Assembly (NCBI GenBank): GCA_018812885.1
Contig: JAHJCW010000126.1
Location: 1-7,925, forward strand
Length of the DNA stretch: 7,925 nucleotides
Source of the DNA: a bacterium
GTDB lineage: Bacteria > Fidelibacterota > Marinisomatia > Marinisomatales > JAHJCW01
Direction: 5' to 3'
Each line of letters starts with the position of its first letter. Positions within the stretch are counted from its first letter, which is position 1. The notes under the pieces were generated by a model. The model made no database searches. It saw only the letters and a program-made list of their open reading frames with translations, and had not been told where the DNA came from. Below, piece after piece: positions 1 through 6,295 of the stretch. The position numbers were made by a program, and so were the translations under genes.

Positions 1-584
1 AACCAATCATTCATAGTCTTTTTATCTAAACAATCTTCAGTAATACAATCAAATACAATGATTGCGTTTTTACTTGCTACTCTACCAATTTCTTTAAAAT
101 ATCTCAGCGAATCAAAAAAAGGAAGATAAACAAAGACACCGTGCGAATGAATAATATCTATAGATTTGTCTTCTGTATTTTTTAAAGAACAACCATCAGT
201 TTCTTGTGATATTATGTCATATTCCATATCCAGCCATTCAGCCCAATCTTTTGCAGTTTCATAACTTTCGTATCTTTTTGGATTACATTTTTTAATCACT
301 TTTTCCATATATCTGCCGGTACCCGTCCCGATTTCGCAAACAATCGGATTAGTAATTTCGAATGCCCCGAGTTTCTCCATATTATCGATTACATTTTTGG
401 TTGCACCTTTCTGGTCCCACATCTTTTCAACATAATCACAAACCGATAAACCTTCTTTTTGAGCATTATTCACTGTTTCCTTTGCGGATATATAACTCAG
501 ATTATTTGAATTATTATTAAAGTACGTTGCCTTGATTAATCTCAAGTTAAACAACCCCAAAATTGAATTAATTATTTTTTTCAT
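1..584 (-). CDS. Class I SAM-dependent methyltransferase, 3' end beyond window
   Basis: An open frame reads leftward from an ATG at 584-582 and has not stopped at the window edge, so 194 N-terminal residues are visible. The SAM-binding glycine-rich motif I is clear (VCEIGTGTGRY, residues 82-92). An acidic residue follows in YESYET (about 109), where the family binds the ribose of SAM, and DIIHSHGVFVYLP (143-155) resembles the post-motif strand of methyltransferase type 11/25 domains. About 75 residues precede the Rossmann core and could hold a substrate-binding cap. No signal peptide or membrane segment is seen. It lies 113 bases downstream of the LtaS-like gene on the same strand, so it may modify an envelope or glycan precursor; that is inferred from context only. 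The substrate cannot be told from the sequence. There is no SD upstream of the ATG. Confidence 0.85.
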   Translation of the reverse strand, partial: MKKIINSILGLFNLRLIKATYFNNNSNNLSYISAKETVNNAQKEGLSVCDYVEKMWDQKGATKNVIDNMEKLGAFEITNPIVCEIGTGTGRYMEKVIKKCNPKRYESYETAKDWAEWLDMEYDIISQETDGCSLKNTEDKSIDIIHSHGVFVYLPFFDSLRYFKEIGRVASKNAIIVFDCITEDCLDKKTMNDW

Positions 585-623
585 GTTATGCGAATGCTTG
601 TTAATGTTATATATAAAATTAGT

Positions 624-641
624 CAAGAATAACTATTCTTG
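624..641 (-). terminator. Hairpin between the LtaS-like gene and the methyltransferase (weak terminator or attenuator candidate)
   Basis: CAAGAATA and TATTCTTG form an 8-bp perfect inverted repeat around a 2-base centre (7 bp with a 4-base loop is more realistic). Read on the minus strand it follows the LtaS-like stop codon by about 55 bases and is followed by ACTAATTTTAT. That is AT-rich but not a clean U tract, and the stem is GC-poor. It may slow or partly end transcription before the methyltransferase. Its distal arm also contains TTGACT, a possible -35 box for the methyltransferase, although the matching -10 (TAACAA after 17 bases) is poor. Confidence 0.3.
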
Positions 642-697
642 GAATTTCTCTTTTGTAGGACTTAAAAATGATTGCATTTAATTATATTGTTCAACAT

Positions 698-2608
698 TTA
701 ATAACTTAAAAAATATTGATATAATGATTGCAAATATGCTTGTCCTATTTTTAGTGATTTCTCAATTTTTATTTCATCACCGGAGCTAAATATTATTTGC
801 TCTGCGAGATTATCATAAACAATTATATTTTCTTTGGTAAGCCAACCGAAGCCATCAACAAATCCATAATAAGCAAATTCGGTTTGAGATGGATTTAAAA
901 CATTTTTACTCCAGATAAAATCAGAATGGTCTAATTGTATTTGACTAAAAAGCAAAGCTGCTATATCGGACTGTGAAGCAAATTTAGTAATCTTGTTGCC
1001 AGCATATTCGTTTTTTAATAAATTGGAATAAATTACTAGAGGAATGTGAAACATTTCCGGATTTTTCTTATTTATGCGATGTTTGGCATAATGATGTCCA
1101 TGGTCTGCAGTAAAGATAAAAATAGTGTTGTTAAACCACTCTTTTTTTGATGCTTTACGAATAAAATCGCCTATGCATTGATCAGTGTAAGCGGCAGTAT
1201 TTTTAAAAATCATAGCATTATGATCGTTTTCGTCTTTAAAAACCGGTTGGGTGGGGACTTCAAACGGTTCGTGGTTACTTAAAGTTAAAATTGTTGTAAA
1301 AAAAGGTCTGGAATAGCTTTCGATATCGTTTAAAACGCGTTCGAAAACCACGTGATCGTGTGCGCCCCATTTTGAATTTTTTTCACTATCTTTAAAGTCG
1401 TGCTGATCTATCAGCGAATCGAAACCACTTTCTATTACCAACGCTCTTATGTTGGCAAATTCGGTTTCGCCACCATAGTAAAATGATGAAAAATAGTCTT
1501 GTTTGTTTAATGTATGTGCAATACTTGGGAATTTTTCAATTATATATTTATATTTTATCACGCGATCGACAGGGAGGGACGGATAGCCATTCAATATCGC
1601 CGGTAGTGATTTATAGGTTCTGTTGCCGGATGCATAAAAATTTTGGAAAGATAAACCACCTTGGATTAAGGAATCAAGATTTGGTGTAACGTCGGAGAGT
1701 CCACCCAGCGATTTCACAATGTCAGCCGTAAAACTTTCGATTATAACTAAAATCACATTCGGATTACCGTCTAGTTCAAAAATAGATGGTGTGTTATTGT
1801 TGGTTGGCAGCTGATATGCGCTTAAAAGCGAATCTGCTTCGGTAGGTGTAAAGTGAAGATAATAGTCGCGGTTTTCTGGTTGTTCAAATATGCTGTATAT
1901 CAAATTCCACGTAGGATTTATAGCAGTATTATTGAGAATGTCGTGTGTGCTGAAATAGGCAAAACTGGGATTCATCGGTGCTAACTGGATACCGCCACGT
2001 ACTCCAAGCACTATCAGTATAAAAAGCAAAAAGTAAAAAAATGTTAATTTAAAAATTCTGACAAATAATTTATCTCTATGCATCGGAACCGGGAATCTTT
2101 GCGACAATTTGAAAAGTTGGTTATAGAGGATGATACCTAATGCTATCGAAACAATAAAAAGTATTATTAACAGGATTACCGGTGAACTTACGATTGATGA
2201 GAACATTTCGGTTGGTGTACCAAAAAAGGATAATACTTCATTGTTGATCTTCGACCCCCATTCTTTGTAGATCTGCGCATCGGTTACCGAAATAAAAGCA
2301 ATTAAAATTATCCAGATATAGGAATAGTATGTAATGATTTTTGAAATGAATCTTTTACGTATAAAGTCATTAAATATCAATAGAAAAAAGATTATAATAA
2401 AAATGTAGCTAACAGCTGAGATGTCAATACGCAAACTGTAGTATAGCACTTGAATTATTTCAGTGATAGAAAGTCCGCTAAATTTTTGATGATTGTATAC
2501 AGCAAAGAACAGTCGCATGATTTGGAAGAATAACAACCAAAATAAAAAGTATGCAAATAAATTTACAATCCTTTTCGGGATACTCAGTTGTTGTTGGTCG
2601 TTACTCAT
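698..2608 (-). CDS. LTA synthase/phosphoglycerol transferase family membrane protein (sulfatase-fold)
   Basis: This 636-residue protein has five hydrophobic helices (about 14-36, 63-80, 91-109, 142-162, 186-203) and then an extracytoplasmic alkaline-phosphatase/sulfatase-fold domain (about 283-560), the LtaS/OpgB layout. The Mn site and catalytic residues are visible. E291 lies in VIIESFTAD, T331 in GNRTYKSLPAIL is the expected nucleophile that takes the phosphoglycerol or phosphoethanolamine group, W414 lies in KWGAHDH, H446 in SNHEPF, and D502/H503 in FTADHGHHY. All the expected catalytic motifs are present, so it should be active. The family moves phosphoglycerol or related groups from phospholipids onto glycolipids or glycans outside the inner membrane. 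The acceptor here is unknown; an FCB-type cell would not be expected to make Gram-positive lipoteichoic acid. The ATG at 2608 has no SD, but the downstream hydrophobic helix starts at the right distance. It is divergent from tatD. Confidence 0.93.
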   Translation of the reverse strand: MSNDQQQLSIPKRIVNLFAYFLFWLLFFQIMRLFFAVYNHQKFSGLSITEIIQVLYYSLRIDISAVSYIFIIIFFLLIFNDFIRKRFISKIITYYSYIWIILIAFISVTDAQIYKEWGSKINNEVLSFFGTPTEMFSSIVSSPVILLIILFIVSIALGIILYNQLFKLSQRFPVPMHRDKLFVRIFKLTFFYFLLFILIVLGVRGGIQLAPMNPSFAYFSTHDILNNTAINPTWNLIYSIFEQPENRDYYLHFTPTEADSLLSAYQLPTNNNTPSIFELDGNPNVILVIIESFTADIVKSLGGLSDVTPNLDSLIQGGLSFQNFYASGNRTYKSLPAILNGYPSLPVDRVIKYKYIIEKFPSIAHTLNKQDYFSSFYYGGETEFANIRALVIESGFDSLIDQHDFKDSEKNSKWGAHDHVVFERVLNDIESYSRPFFTTILTLSNHEPFEVPTQPVFKDENDHNAMIFKNTAAYTDQCIGDFIRKASKKEWFNNTIFIFTADHGHHYAKHRINKKNPEMFHIPLVIYSNLLKNEYAGNKITKFASQSDIAALLFSQIQLDHSDFIWSKNVLNPSQTEFAYYGFVDGFGWLTKENIIVYDNLAEQIIFSSGDEIKIEKSLKIGQAYLQSLYQYFLSY

Positions 2609-2639
2609 AATATTATGAAATTTATGACAAAAAATTGGG

Positions 2640-2645
2640 ATTATA
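2640..2645 (-). promoter_or_regulatory. Possible -10 box for the LtaS-like gene
   Basis: On the minus strand TATAAT lies about 31 bases before the ATG, which would give a leader of roughly 25 bases. No convincing -35 is found 16-18 bases upstream, and in AT-rich DNA the hexamer can occur by chance. The 180-base divergent gap (2609-2788) must hold promoters for both the LtaS-like gene and tatD. A tatD promoter cannot be placed with confidence. Confidence 0.25.
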
Positions 2646-2788
2646 CATTTGCAGTTACGGTTTAATCTTGAGTTGTTAAAATTTTCGGAAAGATTTTTAT
2701 GATTCTAAAAAATTGATTAATTGCTTAACGGGTGTAGTATAAATAAAGTTAATTATATAAAACAGACTTAATCAAAGTAAATTAATAT

Positions 2789-3553
2789 ATGTTAATCGAC
2801 TCACATTGTCATCTTTATATGGGTTCTTGGTCTAAAAACCTTGATGTTGTTTTAGCGCATGCCAAAGAGCGTGACGTGGGCAAAATCGTTTGCCCCGGAA
2901 TCGATATTAAAAGTTCTTGGCAAAGTTTATTGATTGCTCAAAATCATAAAAATGTATTTGCCGCTGCAGGGATTCATCCGCATGATGCAGGTAACGCACC
3001 GGCCGATTTTATAGATATTTTACGCGACATTCTTAATCAGCCTAAGGTGGTTGCGATCGGTGAAATTGGTTTGGACTATTATCGCAATATTTCGGATGCC
3101 GATACGCAACGCAAAATGTTCAAAAAACAATTACAATTGGCAATAGAAATGGATTTGCCGGTTATTATTCATAACCGCAATGCCGATGCTGATATAATTC
3201 AAATTCTTCGACAAGTAAATCCGGTTCTAGGCGTTGCACATTGTTTCTCAAGTGATTTAACTACAGCAAAGATATTATTAGATTTGGGATTTTACATATC
3301 ATTCGCCGGAAACCTAACATATAAAAATAGTGAGTTACCAAAAGTAGCAAAAGAAATACCATTAGATAGATTACTGATAGAGACGGATGCGCCTTTTTTA
3401 AGTCCTATCCCATACCGTAGTAAGGAAAATGAACCAAGCCGTCTTAAATATATAGCCGATAATCTTGCAGAATGTCATGGAGTCTCCTCTGAAATTATTG
3501 AGTTGGCCACTCAGAACAATGCCGAAAAATTATTTAATCTTCCACAGTCTTGA
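2789..3553 (+). CDS. tatD: TatD-family metal-dependent hydrolase (DNase)
   Basis: The product is 254 residues, the usual size for TatD/YcfH/YabD proteins. These are cytoplasmic TIM-barrel phosphoesterases acting as 3'-5' exonucleases and linked to DNA repair and nucleic-acid turnover. The metal-site motifs are all present in order: SHCH (H6, H8), GIHPHD (61-66), GEIGLDYYR with E92, IIHNR with H128, AHCFS with H151, and IETDAPFLSP with D200. The terminal SKENEP box matches the family's R-G-K-x-N-E-P with one substitution. The ATG at 2789 is chosen because the invariant DSHCH motif follows at once; no SD precedes it. The stop overlaps the rsmA start by 4 bases, so the two are co-transcribed. 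The tatD-rsmA pairing is seen in many bacteria. Members of the family differ in their natural substrate, so the DNase role rests on homology. Confidence 0.95.
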   Translation: MLIDSHCHLYMGSWSKNLDVVLAHAKERDVGKIVCPGIDIKSSWQSLLIAQNHKNVFAAAGIHPHDAGNAPADFIDILRDILNQPKVVAIGEIGLDYYRNISDADTQRKMFKKQLQLAIEMDLPVIIHNRNADADIIQILRQVNPVLGVAHCFSSDLTTAKILLDLGFYISFAGNLTYKNSELPKVAKEIPLDRLLIETDAPFLSPIPYRSKENEPSRLKYIADNLAECHGVSSEIIELATQNNAEKLFNLPQS

Positions 3554-4305
3554 TACATTTTGCTAAAAAGAAGTGGGGTCAAAACTTTTTAATTGATCCT
3601 AATTTATTACAAAAGATAATTCGAACAATTAATCTTAGTCAAAGTGATAATATATTAGAAATCGGTCCCGGCGAAGGTATTTTAACAGAACTAATATTGC
3701 CGAAAGTTGGCGGTTTGGCAGTAATTGAAATTGATCCGCTACTAGTAGAGCATTTACGATCGCTCAATTCAATAATAGGTTGCCATATTATTCACGGAGA
3801 TGTTCTATGGTTAGAGCTAAAAACCTTGCCAATAAATAAACCTGTAAAAATCATTGGAAATATCCCTTATAATATTACATCACCAATTCTTTTTTGGTTA
3901 ATTGAGCAACACGAATGTTGGTCAGAAGCATTTCTAATGGTACAAAAGGAAGTGGCATTGCGATTAACCGGGCAAGTAGGAACAAAAGCCTACGGTAGAT
4001 TAACCGTAATGACCGGAGCATTTTTAGATATTGAAAGATGTTTTAATATTCCACCGGAAGTATTTGTTCCACGGCCAAATGTTGATTCAACCTTTATTAA
4101 AATCACTAAAAAGGAAAATCCAATTATAACTGATGAACAATTCGAAAAATTTGAAATAATAGTGAAAGCCGCCTTTTCAAAACGACGGAAAATGCTACAA
4201 AATTCATTAAGTGGATTTGAGATATCACAAGAAGTTAAAGATAAGATAAATTTCACGCGCCGTCCCGAAACATTAAGTATCGTAGAATTCGCAGAACTTA
4301 TTTGA
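3550..4305 (+). CDS. rsmA: 16S rRNA (adenine1518-N6/adenine1519-N6)-dimethyltransferase
   Basis: RsmA (KsgA) uses SAM to dimethylate the two adjacent adenines in helix 45 of 16S rRNA late in 30S assembly. The 251-residue product is slightly short for the family (about 260-275) but has every signature. These are KKWGQNFLID (7-16), the SAM motif LEIGPGEGILTE (36-47), acidic IEIDP (59-63), HGD (82-84), the catalytic GNIPYNITSP (103-112), VQKEVALRL (131-139), PPEVFVPRPNVDS (168-180) and AAFSKRRKMLQNSL (207-220). The only sensible start is the TTG at 3550, because the KKWGQNF motif follows within 10 residues and no ATG or GTG lies closer. TTG overlaps the tatD stop as TTGA, which suggests translation by re-initiation after tatD. 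No independent SD is visible. The rpsU gene follows after 85 bases, so three genes around nucleic acid and ribosome function may share a transcript. Confidence 0.97.
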   Translation: MIHFAKKKWGQNFLIDPNLLQKIIRTINLSQSDNILEIGPGEGILTELILPKVGGLAVIEIDPLLVEHLRSLNSIIGCHIIHGDVLWLELKTLPINKPVKIIGNIPYNITSPILFWLIEQHECWSEAFLMVQKEVALRLTGQVGTKAYGRLTVMTGAFLDIERCFNIPPEVFVPRPNVDSTFIKITKKENPIITDEQFEKFEIIVKAAFSKRRKMLQNSLSGFEISQEVKDKINFTRRPETLSIVEFAELI

Positions 4306-4366
4306 ATATTATATTTATATTCACTAAAATTCCGCGTTAAATAATTAGCATATTTTATTAATTGAT

Positions 4367-4385
4367 AACCCCTGAAGGAGGTGTT
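4367..4385 (+). promoter_or_regulatory. Candidate SD-sequestering hairpin in the rpsU leader
   Basis: CCCC (4369-4372) can pair with GG-A-GG (4377-4381) around a TGAA tetraloop, with one bulged A and a flanking A-T pair. The SD core GGAGG would be masked inside the stem. The stem is short, so it could compete with, rather than block, ribosome binding. It fits an autoregulated rpsU leader but is only a hand-drawn fold. Confidence 0.35.
4375..4383 (+). promoter_or_regulatory. Extended Shine-Dalgarno of rpsU
   Basis: AAGGAGGTG is a nine-base perfect complement to the canonical anti-SD CACCTCCTT. It sits 7 bases before the ATG, with 9 bases between GGAGG and ATG. It is the strongest SD in the window and contrasts with the SD-less starts of most neighbours. 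Confidence 0.85.
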
Positions 4386-4390
4386 ACGGA

Positions 4391-4594
4391 ATGATAGAAG
4401 TGAATCTACGGGATAACGAACCATTGGAAAGAGCACTGAGACGTTTCAAAAAGAAATGGGAACGAGCAGGCGTTCTACGCGATGTGCGACGTAATTCATT
4501 TTTTGTCAAGCCGAGCGTTGAAAAACGTGAATCGCGAAAAAAAGCGGTACGTCGAATGGCACGCTTTGAGCGAATCAAAAGATTATACGGTTAA
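4391..4594 (+). CDS. rpsU: Small ribosomal subunit protein bS21
   Basis: The product is 67 residues and highly basic. It has the family N-terminus (IEVNLRDNEPLERALRRFKK, 2-21), the AGVLRDVRRNSFFVKPS segment (26-42) and an Arg/Lys-rich C-terminal helix ending RFERIKRLYG. bS21 binds the 30S platform next to the 3' end of 16S rRNA. In Bacteroidia, published ribosome structures show it helping to sequester the anti-SD, and rpsU keeps a strong SD for autoregulation. The strong SD seen here fits that model. The ATG at 4391 is fixed by the SD and by the conserved N-terminus. The gene ends its transcript at the hairpin at 4617. A minus-strand frame over the same bases is a composition shadow. Confidence 0.97.
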   Translation: MIEVNLRDNEPLERALRRFKKKWERAGVLRDVRRNSFFVKPSVEKRESRKKAVRRMARFERIKRLYG

Positions 4595-4616
4595 AATTAT
4601 CGTCAACAAATAAAAT

Positions 4617-4649
4617 AAAAAGGTTCAAGAATTTTCTTGAACCTTTTTT
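4617..4649 (+). terminator. Intrinsic terminator after rpsU
   Basis: AAAAAGGTTCAAGA pairs perfectly with TCTTGAACCTTTTT (14 bp) around the 4-base loop ATTT and ends in six T. It lies 23 bases past the rpsU stop. The A-run/U-run symmetry makes it a potentially bidirectional terminator. It marks the end of the tatD-rsmA-rpsU unit. Confidence 0.88.
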
Positions 4650-4656
4650 AATTTTG
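4649..4656 (+). promoter_or_regulatory. Possible Bacteroidota-type -7 element for the phosphomutase gene
   Basis: TAATTTTG matches the TAnnTTTG -7 consensus of the Bacteroidota primary sigma factor and begins on the last T of the terminator. A start of transcription about 5-7 bases later would leave a leader of roughly 18-20 bases before the ATG at 4681. No clear -33 TTTG/TTG is found at the expected distance, so support is weak. Confidence 0.22.
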
Positions 4657-4680
4657 TTTAATGAAAATGGAAATTTGAGT

Positions 4681-6033
4681 ATGTTAATCAGAAGTATTTC
4701 CGGCGTTAGGGGAATTGTTGATACACATCTGACAGATGATGTGATTCGTAATTATGTACGGTGTGCTCATCAAATATATCAAGATGGAGTAATTATAATT
4801 GGTCGTGATTCACGCCAGTCCGGGTTAATGATTACAAATACAGTTATTGATGAATTTATTCGGCTTGGCAGAAATATTATATTTTGTGATATTGTTCCAA
4901 CTCCAACAGTACAGTTTATGGTTGAGCAAACTGATGCTGCTGGTGGCCTGATTATTACAGCAAGTCATAATCCGGAAGAGTGGAATGGATTAAAATTTGT
5001 TCGAGCAGATGGTACTTTTTTCTTGCCCGAAGAGAATGAAAGACTTTTTAAAGAGGTTGACAGAGGTATTAAAGTTAAAGATAGCAAAGTCCGTGGTATT
5101 GTGTTCGAAGATAAGAATGCAATTCAAAAACATATAATTAAAAATGCATCTTTAAAGTGTGTTGATGTCTATCAAATTCGTAAGAGGCAGTTTAAAGTAG
5201 TAATTGATGCAATTAATGGGGCCGGTGCGATTGCTGTCCCAGCGATGTTGGAAGCTTTAGGTTGCGAAGTAATTCCGATTAATTGTGAACCAACCGGTGA
5301 TTTTGTACATGGTACTGAACCGCTTCCACAGAATTTAAAAGAATTAAGCAAAGCAGTAATAGAGAACAATGCAGATATTGGATTTGCGGTTGATCCGGAT
5401 GCTGATCGTTTGGCGATTGTTGATGAAAAAGGAACAGCAATTGGAGAGGAGTACACATTAGTTTTAGCTACTGATGGATATATTAATACTGTTGGAAGTA
5501 AAGAAACATTTGTTACTAATCTTTCTACTACAATGGCTCTAGACAAATTAGCTGAAAAACATGGATGTGCTGTTGAACGTTCTGCTGTTGGAGAAATTAA
5601 CGTGGTGCAGAAGATGCTGGAGATAGGAGCAAATTTAGGTGGAGAAGGCAATGGCGGAGTAATTTTACGTGAAGCCCATTTAGGGCGCGACTCATTGGTT
5701 GGAGTTACAATGGTGCTGAATCGCTTGGCACAATCAGATGAACCCCTTAGTGGAATAATGAATAAATTACCACAATTTGAAATGGTTAAAGAACGACTTG
5801 AACTGAACCGTGCTGATGTTTGCACGCCCGATCCAATTGCCGTTTTTGATAGAGCTAAATCAATATTTAGCGATGCTGAAGTAAATACGGTGGATGGATT
5901 AAAATTTATTTGGGACGACCGATGGCTACATTTGAGGGCATCTAATACCGAACCAATTCTGAGGATATATGCAGAAGCACCTACAAAACAGGAAGCTCAA
6001 GAATTAGTTCAAACCTTAAAGTCTAAATTATAG
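4681..6033 (+). CDS. glmM: Phosphoglucosamine mutase / phosphomannomutase family (alpha-D-phosphohexomutase)
   Basis: This cytoplasmic enzyme moves phosphate between C1 and C6 (or C5) of a sugar through a phosphoserine. Of 450 residues, the signatures are ISGVRGI (6-12), IIGRDSRQSG (39-48), TASHNP with phospho-accepting S95 (93-98), metal loop DPDADR (238-243), sugar-specificity loop GEGNGG (321-326) and phosphate-binding RASNTEP (419-425). GEGNGG followed by HLGRDSLVG resembles archaeal and Bacteroidota GlmM-like proteins more than proteobacterial GlmM or the GEMSGH of PMM/PGM, so GlmM is the best single guess; phosphomannomutase, phosphoglucomutase or phosphopentomutase activity is possible. 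The ATG at 4681 is preferred over the in-frame TTG at 4654. The TTG would add nine unconserved residues and begins only five bases after the terminator's U tract, and the family starts at this IRSISGVRGI block. A 217-codon antisense frame is a Ser-rich shadow. Confidence 0.9.
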   Translation: MLIRSISGVRGIVDTHLTDDVIRNYVRCAHQIYQDGVIIIGRDSRQSGLMITNTVIDEFIRLGRNIIFCDIVPTPTVQFMVEQTDAAGGLIITASHNPEEWNGLKFVRADGTFFLPEENERLFKEVDRGIKVKDSKVRGIVFEDKNAIQKHIIKNASLKCVDVYQIRKRQFKVVIDAINGAGAIAVPAMLEALGCEVIPINCEPTGDFVHGTEPLPQNLKELSKAVIENNADIGFAVDPDADRLAIVDEKGTAIGEEYTLVLATDGYINTVGSKETFVTNLSTTMALDKLAEKHGCAVERSAVGEINVVQKMLEIGANLGGEGNGGVILREAHLGRDSLVGVTMVLNRLAQSDEPLSGIMNKLPQFEMVKERLELNRADVCTPDPIAVFDRAKSIFSDAEVNTVDGLKFIWDDRWLHLRASNTEPILRIYAEAPTKQEAQELVQTLKSKL

Positions 6034-6040
6034 CAAGTTG

Positions 6041-6088
6041 TAATTGCATATATAAATTAATCATTACCAATAAAGATACCTGCAATTA
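6041..6088. repeat. 8-bp inverted repeat behind the phosphomutase gene
   Basis: TAATTGCA (6041-6048) and TGCAATTA (6081-6088) are perfect inverted copies with a 32-base spacer. No T run follows, so it is not a normal terminator. It is AT-rich enough to be chance. The rest of 6034-6221 shows no coding frame and only a weak 6-bp stem at 6152-6172. Confidence 0.25.
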
Positions 6089-6221
6089 AAAAACACCTAT
6101 AAAACTTTGAGCAGAAGTATTAAGGTTCATAATAATCTAATTGTAATGGTTGATAGGATTTTTCTACCTATCTACTAAATAAGTCGCCACAGAGAGGTAT
6201 AAATAATTTTCAATTTTTTTC

Positions 6222-6250
6222 TTGACACGAATTAAAATACTGCCTAATAT
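6222..6250 (+). promoter_or_regulatory. Sigma70-type promoter of the regulator-rpiB operon
   Basis: A perfect -35 TTGACA (6222-6227) and a TAATAT -10 (6245-6250, 4 of 6) are separated by the optimal 17 bases. A poly-T stretch upstream could act as an UP-like element. Transcription would start near 6257, inside the first operator-like site, about 40 bases before the ATG. Confidence 0.7.
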
Positions 6251-6251
6251 T

Positions 6252-6263
6252 GAACAGATGTTA
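6252..6263. promoter_or_regulatory. Operator-like site 1 (GAACAGATGTTA)
   Basis: This site differs at two of twelve positions from the perfect palindrome 21 bases downstream. It begins just after the -10 and covers the expected transcription start. With the preceding bases it reads ATTGAACA, like the ATTGAA half-site recalled for the Bacillus subtilis DeoR operator. Autorepression by the adjacent regulator is inferred. Confidence 0.5.
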
Positions 6264-6272
6264 ATTATAATA

Positions 6273-6284
6273 GAACATATGTTC
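6273..6284. promoter_or_regulatory. Operator-like site 2, perfect palindrome (GAACATATGTTC)
   Basis: This is a perfect 12-bp palindrome in the leader of the regulator gene, 12 bases before its ATG and exactly 21 bp (two helical turns) from site 1. The placement and phasing fit cooperative binding of a tetrameric SorC/DeoR-type repressor on one DNA face. ATATTGAA, present at 6247-6254, recurs directly behind it at 6285-6292. Confidence 0.6.
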
Positions 6285-6295
6285 ATATTGAAATA

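Noticed and set aside
1483..1689. Small plus-strand frame within the LtaS-like gene
   Set aside because: It is antisense to the conserved catalytic domain; no SD or recognisable protein.
2606..2617. CATAATATTATG palindrome over the LtaS-like start codon as an operator
   Set aside because: It is a perfect 12-bp palindrome but made almost only of A and T, with no second copy; chance is likely in this composition.
3990..4436. Minus-strand frame across the end of rsmA and the start of rpsU
   Set aside because: It is antisense to two well-supported genes, has no recognisable motif, and would overlap both the rsmA catalytic region and the rpsU SD.
4384..4578. Minus-strand Arg/Ser-rich frame over rpsU
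   Set aside because: It mirrors the basic codons of rpsU; the plus-strand bS21 explains the sequence fully.
5172..5825. A 217-codon minus-strand open frame inside the phosphomutase gene
   Set aside because: It lies wholly antisense to a gene with all family motifs, is Ser/Thr/Ala-rich with no domain, and has no credible initiation signal.
6152..6172. GATAGG/CCTATC stem with a 9-base loop as a terminator of the phosphomutase gene
   Set aside because: The stem is only 6 bp with no U tract behind it, and it is about 120 bases past the stop.
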